A DNA stretch of 64,000 nt from Rhodovulum tesquicola (GCF_024128855.1 NZ_JAMYDV010000010.1:1-64000); one strand, 5' to 3'; shown: positions 43,301 through 51,299, counted from the first letter of the stretch. Made by a program: numbers and translations. The notes: generated by a model from the letters alone, not told the origin.

Positions 43301-43730
43301 CATCGAGCGGCGCGACATCGGCTATGCCGCCATCGACGGGCGGCTTTACGCGCTGACCCATCGCGACGCGTTCGAGGTGGCGCCGATCCTGCCCGTCCAA
43401 CTGGGCGTGGCGGGCAACCAGGTGATCCATTTCGCCCCACAGATTGCCCCGGTCGTCGTCATCGCCGCGCCCGGCACCGCCTCGGTCGATTTCAGCCGCA
43501 ACCAGTGCGACCTGCTGGGCGGCGCGAATATCGCGGCGCAGGTGGTGATCGCCGCCGAACGGATCACCGCGGGCGCCAACAGCCTGCGCCACCCGCGCGA
43601 GGCGGGGCTGTCGCTGCTTCTGGCAACGCGCGCGGCGACCCCCGTGGGCAACATCACCTCGGCCGGCGTTCAGGTCACGCCCGCGGGCCTGCCTGCGGCC
43701 TTTGCCGCGCTCAACATCATTGCCCCCTGA
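40344..43730 (+). CDS. Beta-helix protein with N-terminal DUF6519-type domain, probable tail fibre
   Basis: 1128 residues, the largest protein of the cluster. The N-terminus reads GDYSKDSFDALRDYAGVFLQQGRPVLDSDWNEMVRVLERR, the DUF6519 signature in eCIS loci. A Cys cluster (Cys496, Cys498, Cys501) precedes the beta-helix part (about 510-1000), with repeats such as LTIQAGIDRVAAAGGGTVCLNPGRYELREPLRM, VTLKGHGITTV and many N-x-I turns. This fold binds carbohydrates or forms stable trimeric fibres. As no other fibre gene was seen, this is the best candidate for target recognition. Confidence 0.88.
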   Translation: MGGDYSKDSFDALRDYAGVFLQQGRPVLDSDWNEMVRVLERRIRAGTVDTIGRAVVTRETETGFHIRLAGGGIEIGPGRLYLGGMLVENHGNADFARAGDGPVPVFDRGTGPATAPQGVLDELASPPEGYVAYSAQPWWPTPEDPPRVSGPVLAYLVAWQREVTALMDPTLLDPALGGVDSATRWQTVWQVRLLGGIGTGASCATPDEALTGWAATIAPSTARLSTDTVDVEDPEDPCLVPPTDGYTGLENQFYRVEIHQVGDSGAQTDAWFKYSRENASVAAAIESFAASADRITVRSIGRDEILRFREGNWVEITDDRREFDHRSGQILRIAAVREDMREIELEGTIDPDLIPTGLDGDTPRARHSRLIRWDQTGVIRNIADNSVWWDLDAENPGAPPGLIPVPPAGTVLLLESGITVAFSTAPGAGRYRAMDAWRFRARTAGTQIERLTEAPPDSVQRHYCKLAVLTSPSAAPDDCRIFWPPDPTQVPAGEGCACSVCVTPESHASGPLTIQAGIDRVAAAGGGTVCLNPGRYELREPLRMANLFGVTLKGHGITTVISLQNAVGAAIEIDTCIDIRIEDLSIIVAPESAGSTAPGAASAHGLRATHTATMALRRLAILVLASGPTRQDHGIVLEGIVMAAKIEECLIAAPMGIGSVSAFDAMGGGGVVAAVEPRPGWLALAELRMLDNIVFADNVGLRLVGLAFSLAGTTMARNVFSGSMAGVALNWFELPTGGTALDGNTIQSEGPAAVIGVNDIRLQDNEISGGPVAADGILIMPNVVPEVPVSAQLIGNRISDLGGVGIRIAGEYDALLIKRNLIRRCGLAGIMSQPGFAGRHIAIEDNVIEDIRGGPDGVGAAGIVLLGVIEGQARGNSIRGIGREMPDRSQNAGIALQGVLALAIEGNTITEIGPDRAEARAWGVLGRPPWFQLSVRDNRIDGTTERRGEFTAWQAIEIGSEEDIARIGDGAALREAFTGTMGAVPGIERRDIGYAAIDGRLYALTHRDAFEVAPILPVQLGVAGNQVIHFAPQIAPVVVIAAPGTASVDFSRNQCDLLGGANIAAQVVIAAERITAGANSLRHPREAGLSLLLATRAATPVGNITSAGVQVTPAGLPAAFAALNIIAP

Positions 43731-43747
43731 GACAGAAAGGACGCATC

Positions 43748-44287
43748 ATGGCCGACAGGATCGCCCGAGTGGCCCGCGAGCGCAGCCTCAAGACGCTTGC
43801 CCAGCGGCTTTTCGTGATCGAGGAACCCGAGGCCGAGCGCAAGCTGCAACTGGCTGAGGCCGCGCTGTTGCGCGCGAACCCGGAGCTTGCCACGCCCGAA
43901 GGCTTTGCCAGCGGCAAGGCCATCGTCATTCCCGGCGATATCGGCCTGCCGCGCACCGACCGGGTGATCGCGGCGCGGGCGGATGCGGGCGGCATACTGG
44001 ACGAAACCGGCACCCGGCTGGAGCTTGCCGGGCGGGTGCTTTCGGACCGCTTCGCCGCCTCGGGCAAGGCGACCGAACGGGGGCTGGCGCGGCTGGGCGA
44101 CCGGGCCTTCGCCCAGCAGGTGCGCCGGGCGCTGCCCGAAAGCGCCGAGCTTGCATCAAAGGCCCGCGAGGCGCTGGCCAAGCGGCAGGAGGAGGACAAG
44201 ACCCGCGCCGAACGCTTCGCCAAGGCGCTGGACGAGGCGCAGGAGCGGCTGGCCGCCCTCAGGGCGCTGGCCGAACGCCAGCGCTGA
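43748..44287 (+). CDS. Small helical protein ending the injection-system operon
   Basis: 179 residues. Residues about 14-60 (LAQRLFVIEEPEAERKLQLAEAALLRANPELATPEGFASGKAIVIPGDIGLP) resemble a LysM-like start plus linker. Residues about 120-178 are a long Ala/Glu/Arg-rich helix likely to form a coiled coil. It is 17 nt after the beta-helix gene and is the last gene on this strand before the convergent purine operon. I do not recognise the family; a short tape measure or fibre chaperone is possible. Confidence 0.7.
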   Translation: MADRIARVARERSLKTLAQRLFVIEEPEAERKLQLAEAALLRANPELATPEGFASGKAIVIPGDIGLPRTDRVIAARADAGGILDETGTRLELAGRVLSDRFAASGKATERGLARLGDRAFAQQVRRALPESAELASKAREALAKRQEEDKTRAERFAKALDEAQERLAALRALAERQR

Positions 44288-44303
44288 GGGCGGCGCAGCG
44301 CCC
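44288..44303. terminator. Short hairpin between convergent operons
   Basis: GGGCG and CGCCC (5 bp) with a 6-nt loop fill the 17-nt gap between the stops of the last injection-system gene and the permease gene. It could end both transcripts, but it has no T-run and the stem is short. Confidence 0.3.
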
Positions 44304-44304
44304 C

Positions 44305-45741
44305 TTACCGGCTGCCGGGCAGGCTGCCGCGCCCCTGCCCCGCCAGCCCGCCCGAAACCTCCTCGGTCGCCTCGGAGGGCAGGTCATCGGGCAGCGCGAG
44401 GTTCAGCCCGATCGCGATCAGCGCAGCGGGCAGGATGCCGCTGGTCATCAGGATGCGCAGCGTCTCGGGCAGGTGCTGCACCGCCGAGGGTTCAAGCTGC
44501 AAGCCCAGCCCGACCGACAGCGCGATGGCAAAGATCACCATGTTGCGCCGGTTCCAGTGCACATCCGACAGCATCGAGACACCCGCCGCGACCACCATGC
44601 CGAACATCACGATGACGCCGCCGCCCAGAACCTCGATCGGGATGGTGCGGATCAACGCGCCGACCTTGGGCACCAGACCGCACAGGATAAGGAACAGCGC
44701 GCCGATGGTCACGACATGGCGGCTCATCACACCGGTCATGGCAATCAGGCCGACATTCTGGCTGAATGAGGTGTTGGGCAAGCCGCCGAAGACACCGGCA
44801 ACCGCCGTGCCGACCCCGTCGGCATAGGTCGCGCCCTGAATTTCCTTCTCGGTCGCCTCGCGCCCGGCGCCGCCCTTGGTGATCCCCGAGACATCGCCCA
44901 CGGTTTCCACCGCCGAGACAAAGGCCATCAGGCAGAAGCCCACGATGGCCGCCACCGAGAATTCAAGCCCGTACTTGAACGGCACCGGCACCTCGATCAG
45001 GCCCGCCCGGCCCCAGCTTGTCGCGATGCCCTGAAAGGTGACCATGCCGATGGCCAGCGCATAGACATAGCCGACAAGAATGCCCACCGCGACCGCCGAG
45101 ACCGACAGCATCCCGCGGGCATAGAATTTCAACCCCAGCGTGACGAACACCACCACCAGCGCCGCCGACCAGCTGCGCAGGCTGCCGAATTCCGGCGTGC
45201 CCATGGCCGGAACGCCGCCCGCGGCATACTGGATGCCCACCTTGACCAGCGCGAGCCCGATCATCGTGACCACAAGCCCCGTCACCAGCGGCGGCAGCGC
45301 AAAGCGGATGCGCCCGATCACCGTGCCCAGCGCGGCATGGAACAGCCCGCCCACCAGCACGCCGCCAAAGATCACCGGCAGCGCCTCGACCCCCTTGCCC
45401 GCGACCAGCGGGATCATGATCGGGATGAAGGCGAAACTGGTGCCCTGCACGATCGGCAGCCGTGCGCCCACCGGGCCGATGCCGATGGTCTGGAACAGCG
45501 TGGCGATGCCCGCGAACAGCATCGACATCTGTATCAGATAGGACATGTCCGGAAAGCCCTGCGCCCCCGCGGCCGAGCCGAAGCCGAAGCCCGCCGCACC
45601 GGCCAGGATGATCGCGGGCGTCACGTTCGAGACGAACATCGCCAGAACGTGCTGGATGCCGAGCGGCACCGCCTTGTAGAGCGCGGGCGTGTAGTTCGGG
45701 TCGCGGAGTTGTTCCGGCGTCCCGATGGTGCTGTCTGCCAT
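44305..45741 (-). CDS. NCS2-family xanthine/urate permease
   Basis: 478-residue inner-membrane symporter with about 13 hydrophobic segments. The NCS2 motif is visible (VETVGDVSGITKGG after FCLMAFVSA), with GLVVTMIGLALVKVGIQYAAGG and LPNTSFSQNVGLIAMTGVMSRHV. It brings purines (xanthine or urate) into the cell, and the context with urate-degrading genes favours urate. It is the last gene of a four-gene minus-strand operon; 30 nt separate it from allA. Confidence 0.9.
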   Translation of the reverse strand: MADSTIGTPEQLRDPNYTPALYKAVPLGIQHVLAMFVSNVTPAIILAGAAGFGFGSAAGAQGFPDMSYLIQMSMLFAGIATLFQTIGIGPVGARLPIVQGTSFAFIPIMIPLVAGKGVEALPVIFGGVLVGGLFHAALGTVIGRIRFALPPLVTGLVVTMIGLALVKVGIQYAAGGVPAMGTPEFGSLRSWSAALVVVFVTLGLKFYARGMLSVSAVAVGILVGYVYALAIGMVTFQGIATSWGRAGLIEVPVPFKYGLEFSVAAIVGFCLMAFVSAVETVGDVSGITKGGAGREATEKEIQGATYADGVGTAVAGVFGGLPNTSFSQNVGLIAMTGVMSRHVVTIGALFLILCGLVPKVGALIRTIPIEVLGGGVIVMFGMVVAAGVSMLSDVHWNRRNMVIFAIALSVGLGLQLEPSAVQHLPETLRILMTSGILPAALIAIGLNLALPDDLPSEATEEVSGGLAGQGRGSLPGSR

Positions 45742-45771
45742 CGTCCTTCTCCCTGTTTTTGCGCGCCGCCC

Positions 45772-46248
45772 TTACGGGGTGACGCGGATGGGCCGGCCCA
45801 GGCGGTGCTCCTCAAGGTTTCCTCCCGCACCGATGCGGTCGATGACCGCGAAAAGGCCCGGGCCGGCAATCGGACACAGAACGCCATGCCAAGTGTTCCG
45901 TGCGATGTTCACGCATTGGTATCCTTCGGCAACGAAGGCACGGGGAGTTCCCGGCGCCCCGCCCTCGTCTGGCGCGACAATCACCAGATATCGGCCGCCC
46001 TGCATCGGAATGAAGCATTGCGAGCCCAGCGGATGACGTTCCAGCAGCGTGCAGTCATGGGGCAGGCTGCGGATCTCGGCCTGAAACAGGCTGAGGCCCG
46101 GCCGCCCGTCGACGATATCCAGCGTGGCAAGGTCGGTGAAGCGGCGGCAGGCGCCCTCGTTGATCAGCCTGAAATCGCCGCCCGGCTCGATCACCTCGCC
46201 GAAAGAGGCGAAGGCGTCGGCGGTCAGGGGGGCCGCGGTCAGGCTCAT
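45772..46248 (-). CDS. allA: Ureidoglycolate lyase AllA
   Basis: 158 residues, normal for AllA (EC 4.3.2.3), which splits ureidoglycolate into glyoxylate and urea. Features: LTADAFASFGEVIEPGG, LERHPLGSQCFIPMQGGRYLVIVAP and NIARNTWHGVLCPI. The ATG overlaps the upstream gene by 4 nt. Start at 46248 was chosen because upstream codons in the open frame are a shadow of that gene. Confidence 0.92.
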   Translation of the reverse strand: MSLTAAPLTADAFASFGEVIEPGGDFRLINEGACRRFTDLATLDIVDGRPGLSLFQAEIRSLPHDCTLLERHPLGSQCFIPMQGGRYLVIVAPDEGGAPGTPRAFVAEGYQCVNIARNTWHGVLCPIAGPGLFAVIDRIGAGGNLEEHRLGRPIRVTP

Positions 46249-47078
46249 GCGCCGGGCAGCGCGAGTGCCGGATGGCGGTTCACGTCCTTGTAGAGCAGAT
46301 AGCGGAACCGCCCCGGCCCGCCCGCGTAACAGGCCTGCGGGCAGAAGGCCCGCAACCACATGAAATCGCCCGCCTCGACCTCGACCCAGTCGCGGTTCAG
46401 CCGGTAGACGGCTTTCCCCTCCAGAACGTAAAGCCCGTGCTCCATCACATGCGTTTCCTCGAAGGGGATCAGGCCGCCGGGCTGGAAGGTGACGATGTTC
46501 ACATGCATGTCGTGGCGCAGGTCGTCCGGATCGACAAAGCGCGTCGTGGCCCAGCGCCCATCCGTGCCGGGCATGGCGACCGGCGCGATCTCGGTCTCGC
46601 TGGCGAAGAAGGGTTCGGGCATCTCGATTCCCTCGACCGCCTGATAGCGCTTGCGGATCCAGTGAAACCGGGCCGGATGCTCGCCCAGCGCCCTCAGCCG
46701 CCAGCCGCAGCCGGGCGGCAGATAGGCATAGCCGCCGGGCTCGACCAGATGGGCAATCTCGCCCAGCGCGATCTCGATGGCGCCCTCGGCGACGAAGATC
46801 ACGCCCTGGGCGCCCGGATCGGGCTCGGGCGCGTCGCTGCCGCCGCCGGGTGCCACTTCCATCACATATTGCGCAAAGGTCTCGGCAAAGCCGGTCATCG
46901 GCCGGGCAATGATCCAGGCCCGGGTATCCCGCCAATGCGGCAGGTTCGAGGTCACGATATCGCGCATCACGCCCCTGGGGATCACCGCATAGGCTTCGGT
47001 GAACACCGCGCGGCCGGTATGCAGCGCCTCCTGCCCCGGCAGCCCGCCATGGGGCGCGAAATAGGGGGGATGGGTCAT
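46245..47078 (-). CDS. allE: (S)-ureidoglycine aminohydrolase, cupin family
   Basis: 277 residues, a bicupin. It hydrolyses (S)-ureidoglycine to ureidoglycolate and ammonia. Visible features: YAVIPRGVMRDIVTSNLPHW near the start and the second cupin with VNIVTFQPGGLIPFEETHVMEHGLYVLEGKAVYRLNRDWVEVEAGDFMWLRAFCPQACYAGG, whose His and Glu residues bind metal. It lies between the allantoinase and allA genes, with 4-nt overlaps on both sides. Confidence 0.92.
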   Translation of the reverse strand: MTHPPYFAPHGGLPGQEALHTGRAVFTEAYAVIPRGVMRDIVTSNLPHWRDTRAWIIARPMTGFAETFAQYVMEVAPGGGSDAPEPDPGAQGVIFVAEGAIEIALGEIAHLVEPGGYAYLPPGCGWRLRALGEHPARFHWIRKRYQAVEGIEMPEPFFASETEIAPVAMPGTDGRWATTRFVDPDDLRHDMHVNIVTFQPGGLIPFEETHVMEHGLYVLEGKAVYRLNRDWVEVEAGDFMWLRAFCPQACYAGGPGRFRYLLYKDVNRHPALALPGA

Positions 47079-48493
47079 TGCGGCAGCATCTCCTTCAGGC
47101 GGTGAAGCGCGATCCGTTCGACCTGGCGGCAGGCTTCGGCGAATTCCTGATCGGCGTCGTTCTCAAGCCGCCGTTCAAAACCCGCAAGGATCGACGCCTT
47201 GTCGTGGTCGCGCACGGCTATGATGAAGGGAAAGCCGAAGCGCGCGGTATAGCGGGCATTCAGGTCCTGAAACCGCGCGCGCTCGGCATCGGTCAGCGCG
47301 TCGAGCCCGGCGGAGGCCTGTTCCGCCGTCGAGTCGGGCGTCAGCCGTCTGGCCTGCGCAAGTTTCCCCGCCAGATCGGGATGGGCGCGCAGAACGGCCA
47401 GCCGCCGATCCGCATCCGCCATCCGGAACACCCGCGCCAGCGCATTGTGCAGCCCCAAGGCGCAATCATGCGCGGGGCCAAGTTCCAGCCCATGCGCCCC
47501 CTCGGCGATCCAGGGCGAATGTTCGAACACGCCGCCGAAGCGGTCCACGAACCGCGCACGGTCCATCTGCGAGGGGCGTTCCCAGACCACCGGGGGATGG
47601 GTCGCGGCCCAGTGATCCGCAATGTCGATCCGGCGCGCGACCCACACATCGTCATGCTGCGCGACATAGTCCAGAAACCGCGCCAGCGCCGCCGCCCGGC
47701 CGGGCCGGCCCACCAGCCGGCAATGCAGCCCCACCGACATCATTTTCGGCGCCCCCGCCCGCCCCTCGGCCAGCAGCACGTCGAAACTGTCCTTGAGATA
47801 GGCGTAGAACTGGTCGCCCGCGTTGAAGCCCTGCGGCGTGGCGAACCGCATGTCGTTGGCGTCCAGCGTATAGGGCACGATCAACTGGTGGCGCTCGCCA
47901 AAGCTCATCCAGAATGGCAATTCGTCGGCGTAACTGTCTGCCACATAGGCAAAACCGCCATTCTCGGCGGCCAGCCGCACGGTGTTCATCGAGGTCCGCC
48001 CGGTATACCAGCCGCGCGGGGTCGCGCCGGTCACCGCCTCGTGCAACCGCTTGGCCTCTTGCATATGCGCGCGCTCGTCGGCCTCGGACCAGTCCCTGTA
48101 CTCGATCCATTTCAGGCCGTGGCTGGCGATTTCCCAGCCCGCCGCCTGCATCGCGACCACCTGCTCGGGGCTGCGGGCCAGAGCAGTGGCGACGCCGTAG
48201 ACCGTCACCGGCATGTCGCGTTCCGTGAACAGGCGATGCAGCCGCCAGAACCCGGCCCGCGCGCCGTAGTCGTAGATCGTCTCCATGTTCCAGTGGCGCT
48301 GGCCTTGCCAGGGGGCTGCGCCCACGATCTCGGACAGGAACGCCTCGGACGCTTCGTCGCCATGGAGAATGCAGTTCTCTCCACCCTCCTCGTAGTTGAC
48401 GACGAACTGCACGGCGAGCTTCGCGCCGCCGGGCCATTTCGGGTCCGGCGGCGTGGCCCCATACCCCCTGAGATCGCGCGGATACCTGTTCAT
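47075..48493 (-). CDS. puuE: Fused allantoinase (PuuE-type) and OHCU decarboxylase
   Basis: 472 residues. The N-terminal 300 residues are a PuuE-type polysaccharide-deacetylase-fold allantoinase (FVVNYEEGGEN, WEIASHGLKWI, SVGLHCRLVGRPGR). Residues about 308-470 are a 2-oxo-4-hydroxy-4-carboxy-5-ureidoimidazoline decarboxylase with LRAHPDLAGKL (catalytic His371) and FPFIIAVRDHDK. The two halves act at consecutive steps: OHCU to (S)-allantoin, then allantoin to allantoate. The start at 48493 begins with MNRYPRDLRGYG, the usual PuuE N-terminus. First gene of the minus-strand operon. Confidence 0.94.
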   Translation of the reverse strand: MNRYPRDLRGYGATPPDPKWPGGAKLAVQFVVNYEEGGENCILHGDEASEAFLSEIVGAAPWQGQRHWNMETIYDYGARAGFWRLHRLFTERDMPVTVYGVATALARSPEQVVAMQAAGWEIASHGLKWIEYRDWSEADERAHMQEAKRLHEAVTGATPRGWYTGRTSMNTVRLAAENGGFAYVADSYADELPFWMSFGERHQLIVPYTLDANDMRFATPQGFNAGDQFYAYLKDSFDVLLAEGRAGAPKMMSVGLHCRLVGRPGRAAALARFLDYVAQHDDVWVARRIDIADHWAATHPPVVWERPSQMDRARFVDRFGGVFEHSPWIAEGAHGLELGPAHDCALGLHNALARVFRMADADRRLAVLRAHPDLAGKLAQARRLTPDSTAEQASAGLDALTDAERARFQDLNARYTARFGFPFIIAVRDHDKASILAGFERRLENDADQEFAEACRQVERIALHRLKEMLPQ

Positions 48494-48543
48494 GCGCCCT
48501 CCGATCGCTTCACTTTCGCATAATCCAAGAAGACCCCTGCCGT

Positions 48544-48573
48544 CTTTCAAAAAAATCCTGAAAGTGTTTCGGG
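48544..48573. promoter_or_regulatory. Symmetric half-sites in the puuE/uraH divergent gap
   Basis: CTTTCA (48544-48549) and TGAAAG (48559-48564) are 9 nt apart, and CCTGAAA (48557-48563) is followed 3 nt later by TTTCGGG, one mismatch from its inverse. The same CCTGAAA half-site occurs in the palindrome at 49931-49961 beside the LysR gene, so this gap (48494-48638) could be bound by the same regulator. Confidence 0.4.
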
Positions 48574-48638
48574 CCGCGGGGCGTTTATAGTCCTCCCGCG
48601 CTCGGGCATGACCGGGAAAACGGCACAGGAGGCATGCG

Positions 48639-48983
48639 ATGCCCGGATATCTGACGACCCATGTTCTGGACACGGCGCGCGGCTGCCCGGCCGCGGGGCT
48701 GCGGATCGAGCTTTTTCGGCTCGACGGCGCGGATCGCGAGACCATGGCCGAGATGCGCACCAATGCCGATGGCCGCACCGACGCGCCGATCCTGCCCGAA
48801 GACGCCTTCGCGCCGGGGAGCTACGAGCTGGTGTTCCACGCGGGCGACTACCTGCGCGGGCTCGGGCTCGCGGCCGATTTCCTCGACGTGATCCCGCTGC
48901 GCTTCACGATGGCCGAGGCAGATCACTACCACGTCCCGCTCCTGCTCTCGCCCTACGGCTATTCCACCTATCGCGGCAGCTGA
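48639..48983 (+). CDS. uraH: 5-hydroxyisourate hydrolase (HiuH/UraH)
   Basis: 114 residues, a transthyretin-related protein hydrolysing 5-hydroxyisourate to OHCU. Diagnostic: [22 protein letters not shown] at the start and the C-terminal YRGS tetrapeptide. The internal strand [19 protein letters not shown] is typical. AGGAGG lies before the ATG. It diverges from the puuE gene, and its last 16 nt overlap the end of the convergent LysR gene. Confidence 0.95.
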   Translation: MPGYLTTHVLDTARGCPAAGLRIELFRLDGADRETMAEMRTNADGRTDAPILPEDAFAPGSYELVFHAGDYLRGLGLAADFLDVIPLRFTMAEADHYHVPLLLSPYGYSTYRGS

Positions 48984-49900
48984 TAGGCGCGCTCTCGCGC
49001 CTTGAGTTCCGCCTTGATGCGCTCGGCCATGAACTCGATGAAGAGCCGACTCTTGGGGTCCTGGTTGCGCTTGTGCGGAAACAGGCAGGCGAGCTGCGCA
49101 TCGGGCGGCGGCGTCGATTCGGCCACCGGCACCAGCGCGCCCGAGGCCAGGTGCTCGGCCACGTCGAAGACCGCCTTCATCACGACCCCGCGCCCGTCCA
49201 GCGCCCATTCCGTCAGCACATCGCCATCGTCGCAGGCATAGGGCCCCTTGATGTCGAAGCGCTGCGGCCCCTCGGGCGTGCGCAGCGTCCAGCGGAATTC
49301 GGTCGAGCCGGGGAAGCGCAGCAACAGGCAGTCATGCCCTTGCGCCACCAGATCGGCCCCCGCCCGCGGCATCCCGCGCCGCTCGAGATAGGCGGGCGCG
49401 GCGCACAGAACCCGCGGGCAATCGGCCAGCATCCGCACGCGCAGTCCCGAATCGGGCAGATCGCCCAGCGCGAAACTGACATCCAGCCCCTCGCCCGTCA
49501 CATCCACCCGGCGGTCCGACAGCCGCAACCGGACATGCACCTCGGGGTATTTCTCGTGAAATTGCGCCACGTTGGGCGCGATCAGCCGCCGCCCCACCCC
49601 CAGCGGCGCCGAGACGAAGATCGACCCGCGCGGGTTCAGCGTCACCTCGTGCACCGCCGCCTCGGCCTCTTCCAGCGCCTCGAGCACCTTGAGTGCCTTG
49701 GGATAGTAGATCCGCCCCTGCTCGGTCGGCTGGATCGACCGCGTGGTGCGCACGAATAGCCGGATGCCCAGATGCCGCTCGAGCTCCGCGATCCGGGACG
49801 AGGCCACCGCCGCCGAGACCTGAAGATCGCGCGCGGCGGCGGACATGTTCTCCAGCTCGTAGACGCGCACGAACATGCGGATATTGTTGAGACTGGTCAC
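48968..49900 (-). CDS. LysR-type transcriptional regulator of urate catabolism
   Basis: 310 residues. N-terminal winged helix-turn-helix ([46 protein letters not shown]) and a C-terminal effector-binding domain (about 90-300). It lies divergent from puuD with 115 nt between them, the usual LysR arrangement, so it probably controls puuD and perhaps the puuE operon. The effector is likely a purine metabolite. It ends inside the last 16 nt of uraH. Confidence 0.9.
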   Translation of the reverse strand: MTSLNNIRMFVRVYELENMSAAARDLQVSAAVASSRIAELERHLGIRLFVRTTRSIQPTEQGRIYYPKALKVLEALEEAEAAVHEVTLNPRGSIFVSAPLGVGRRLIAPNVAQFHEKYPEVHVRLRLSDRRVDVTGEGLDVSFALGDLPDSGLRVRMLADCPRVLCAAPAYLERRGMPRAGADLVAQGHDCLLLRFPGSTEFRWTLRTPEGPQRFDIKGPYACDDGDVLTEWALDGRGVVMKAVFDVAEHLASGALVPVAESTPPPDAQLACLFPHKRNQDPKSRLFIEFMAERIKAELKARERAYQLPR

Positions 49901-49930
49901 GGATCGGTCACGGGGCGATTGTTCGGGTAT

Positions 49931-49961
49931 TCTTGAAACTGATCGGCGGTTTCAGGAATTA
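49931..49961. promoter_or_regulatory. Probable LysR operator between the regulator gene and puuD
   Basis: ATTCTTGAAAC (49931-49941), a 9-nt spacer, then GTTTCAGGAAT (49951-49961): an 11-bp inverted repeat with one mismatch, 30 nt from the LysR start and 54 nt from puuD. LysR regulators bind such imperfect palindromes in the divergent gap with their target. Confidence 0.6.
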
Positions 49962-50015
49962 TCAGAAAGCCCAGGGTCCGTATAGCGTGCCGGAAGGACC
50001 GCAAGGAGACCCCAG

Positions 50016-51269
50016 ATGTTCGACACCGCGATGATCCTCGACTGGCTGGAATTCGCCATCCGCTGGCTGCATGTCATCACCGGCATCGCCTGGATCGGAT
50101 CGTCCTTCTATTTCATCGCGCTGGATCTGGGGCTGCAAAAGGTGCCGAACATGCCCCGGGGCGTGCTGGGCGAGGAATGGCAGGTGCATGGCGGGGGCTT
50201 CTACCATATCCGGAAATACACCGTGGCCCCCGATCACATGCCCGAACACCTGACCTGGTTCAAATGGGAGGCTTACTGGACCTGGATCTCGGGCTTTGCG
50301 CTGCTGGCTGTTGTCTACTGGGTCGGGGCGGAGCTTTACCTCATCGATTACACGAAGATGGACCTGACCCAATGGCAGGCCATCGCGATCTCGGCGGGGT
50401 CGCTGGCGCTGGGCTGGGTGCTCTACGACCTGTTGTGCCGCAGCAAGCTGGGCCGACAACCGACCACGCTGATGCTGATCCTGTTTGCCATTCTCGTCGT
50501 CATGTCATGGGCTTACACGCAGGTCTTCACGGGCCGCGCGGCGCTTTTGCATCTGGGCGCGTTCACCGGCACGATCATGGTGGCCAATGTCTTCCTCGTC
50601 ATCATGCCGAACCAGCGAATCGTGGTGGCCGACCTCAAGGCGGGCCGCACGCCCGACCCGAAATATGGCGCGATCGCCAAGCTGCGCTCGATGCATAACA
50701 ATTACCTGACGCTGCCGGTGATCTTCCTGATGCTGTCGAACCACTACCCGCTGGCCTTTGCCAGCGAGTACAACTGGATCATCGCCAGCCTCGTCTTCCT
50801 GATGGGGGTCACGATCCGGCATTATTTCAACACGATGCACGCCCGCAAGGGCCGCCCGAACTGGACCTGGGGGGCGACGGCGGCGGTGTTCCTGGCGATC
50901 ATGGCGCTGTCGGCCGCGCCGATGCTGAAGGGCGCGGAGCCGGTTCAGGACACCGCCCTGCCCGCCCACCTGGCCCCGGCGGTCGCCGCCGCCCATTTCG
51001 CCGAGGTGCGCGAGATCGTCGAGACGCGCTGCGCGATGTGCCACGCCGCCGAACCGCTCTGGCCGGGGCTTGCCACCGCGCCCAGGGGCGTGCGGCTTGA
51101 GACCGAGGCCCAGATCGCGACGCAGGCGCGGGCGATCTACCTTCAGGCGGGCATCACCCATGCCATGCCGCCCGGCAACCTCATGCAGATCGAGGAGGCA
51201 GAACGCGCCCGGATCGTGGCCTGGTATCGCAGCATCGGCGCGGCGCGGCAGATGGCCCGCGCGCAATAG
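50016..51269 (+). CDS. puuD: Membrane-bound urate oxidase PuuD with cytochrome c domain
   Basis: 417 residues. Nine or so hydrophobic segments in the N-terminal 310 residues, with IRWLHVITGIAWIGSSFYFIALDLGL typical of PuuD; a C-terminal cytochrome c domain with haem motif Cys339-Ala-Met-Cys342-His343. It oxidises urate to 5-hydroxyisourate and passes electrons to the respiratory chain through the haem rather than making hydrogen peroxide. First step of the pathway encoded around it. Confidence 0.94.
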   Translation: MFDTAMILDWLEFAIRWLHVITGIAWIGSSFYFIALDLGLQKVPNMPRGVLGEEWQVHGGGFYHIRKYTVAPDHMPEHLTWFKWEAYWTWISGFALLAVVYWVGAELYLIDYTKMDLTQWQAIAISAGSLALGWVLYDLLCRSKLGRQPTTLMLILFAILVVMSWAYTQVFTGRAALLHLGAFTGTIMVANVFLVIMPNQRIVVADLKAGRTPDPKYGAIAKLRSMHNNYLTLPVIFLMLSNHYPLAFASEYNWIIASLVFLMGVTIRHYFNTMHARKGRPNWTWGATAAVFLAIMALSAAPMLKGAEPVQDTALPAHLAPAVAAAHFAEVREIVETRCAMCHAAEPLWPGLATAPRGVRLETEAQIATQARAIYLQAGITHAMPPGNLMQIEEAERARIVAWYRSIGAARQMARAQ

Positions 51270-51299
51270 CCCAGCGCCTGCCCGCGGCCCCGATCTCAC

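Noticed and set aside
40152-43592. 1146-codon minus-strand frame opposite the beta-helix gene
   Set aside because: Its residues are His/Arg/Gly/Asp-rich without any fold pattern; the plus frame is a recognisable beta-helix protein.
19642-44287. Prophage interpretation of the contractile tail genes
   Set aside because: No capsid, portal, terminase, integrase or lysis gene is seen; DUF4255, AAA+ ATPase and DUF4157 genes are typical of eCIS.
44288-44303. Strong intrinsic terminator between the convergent operons
   Set aside because: Only a 5-bp stem and no T-run; kept as a low-confidence hairpin.
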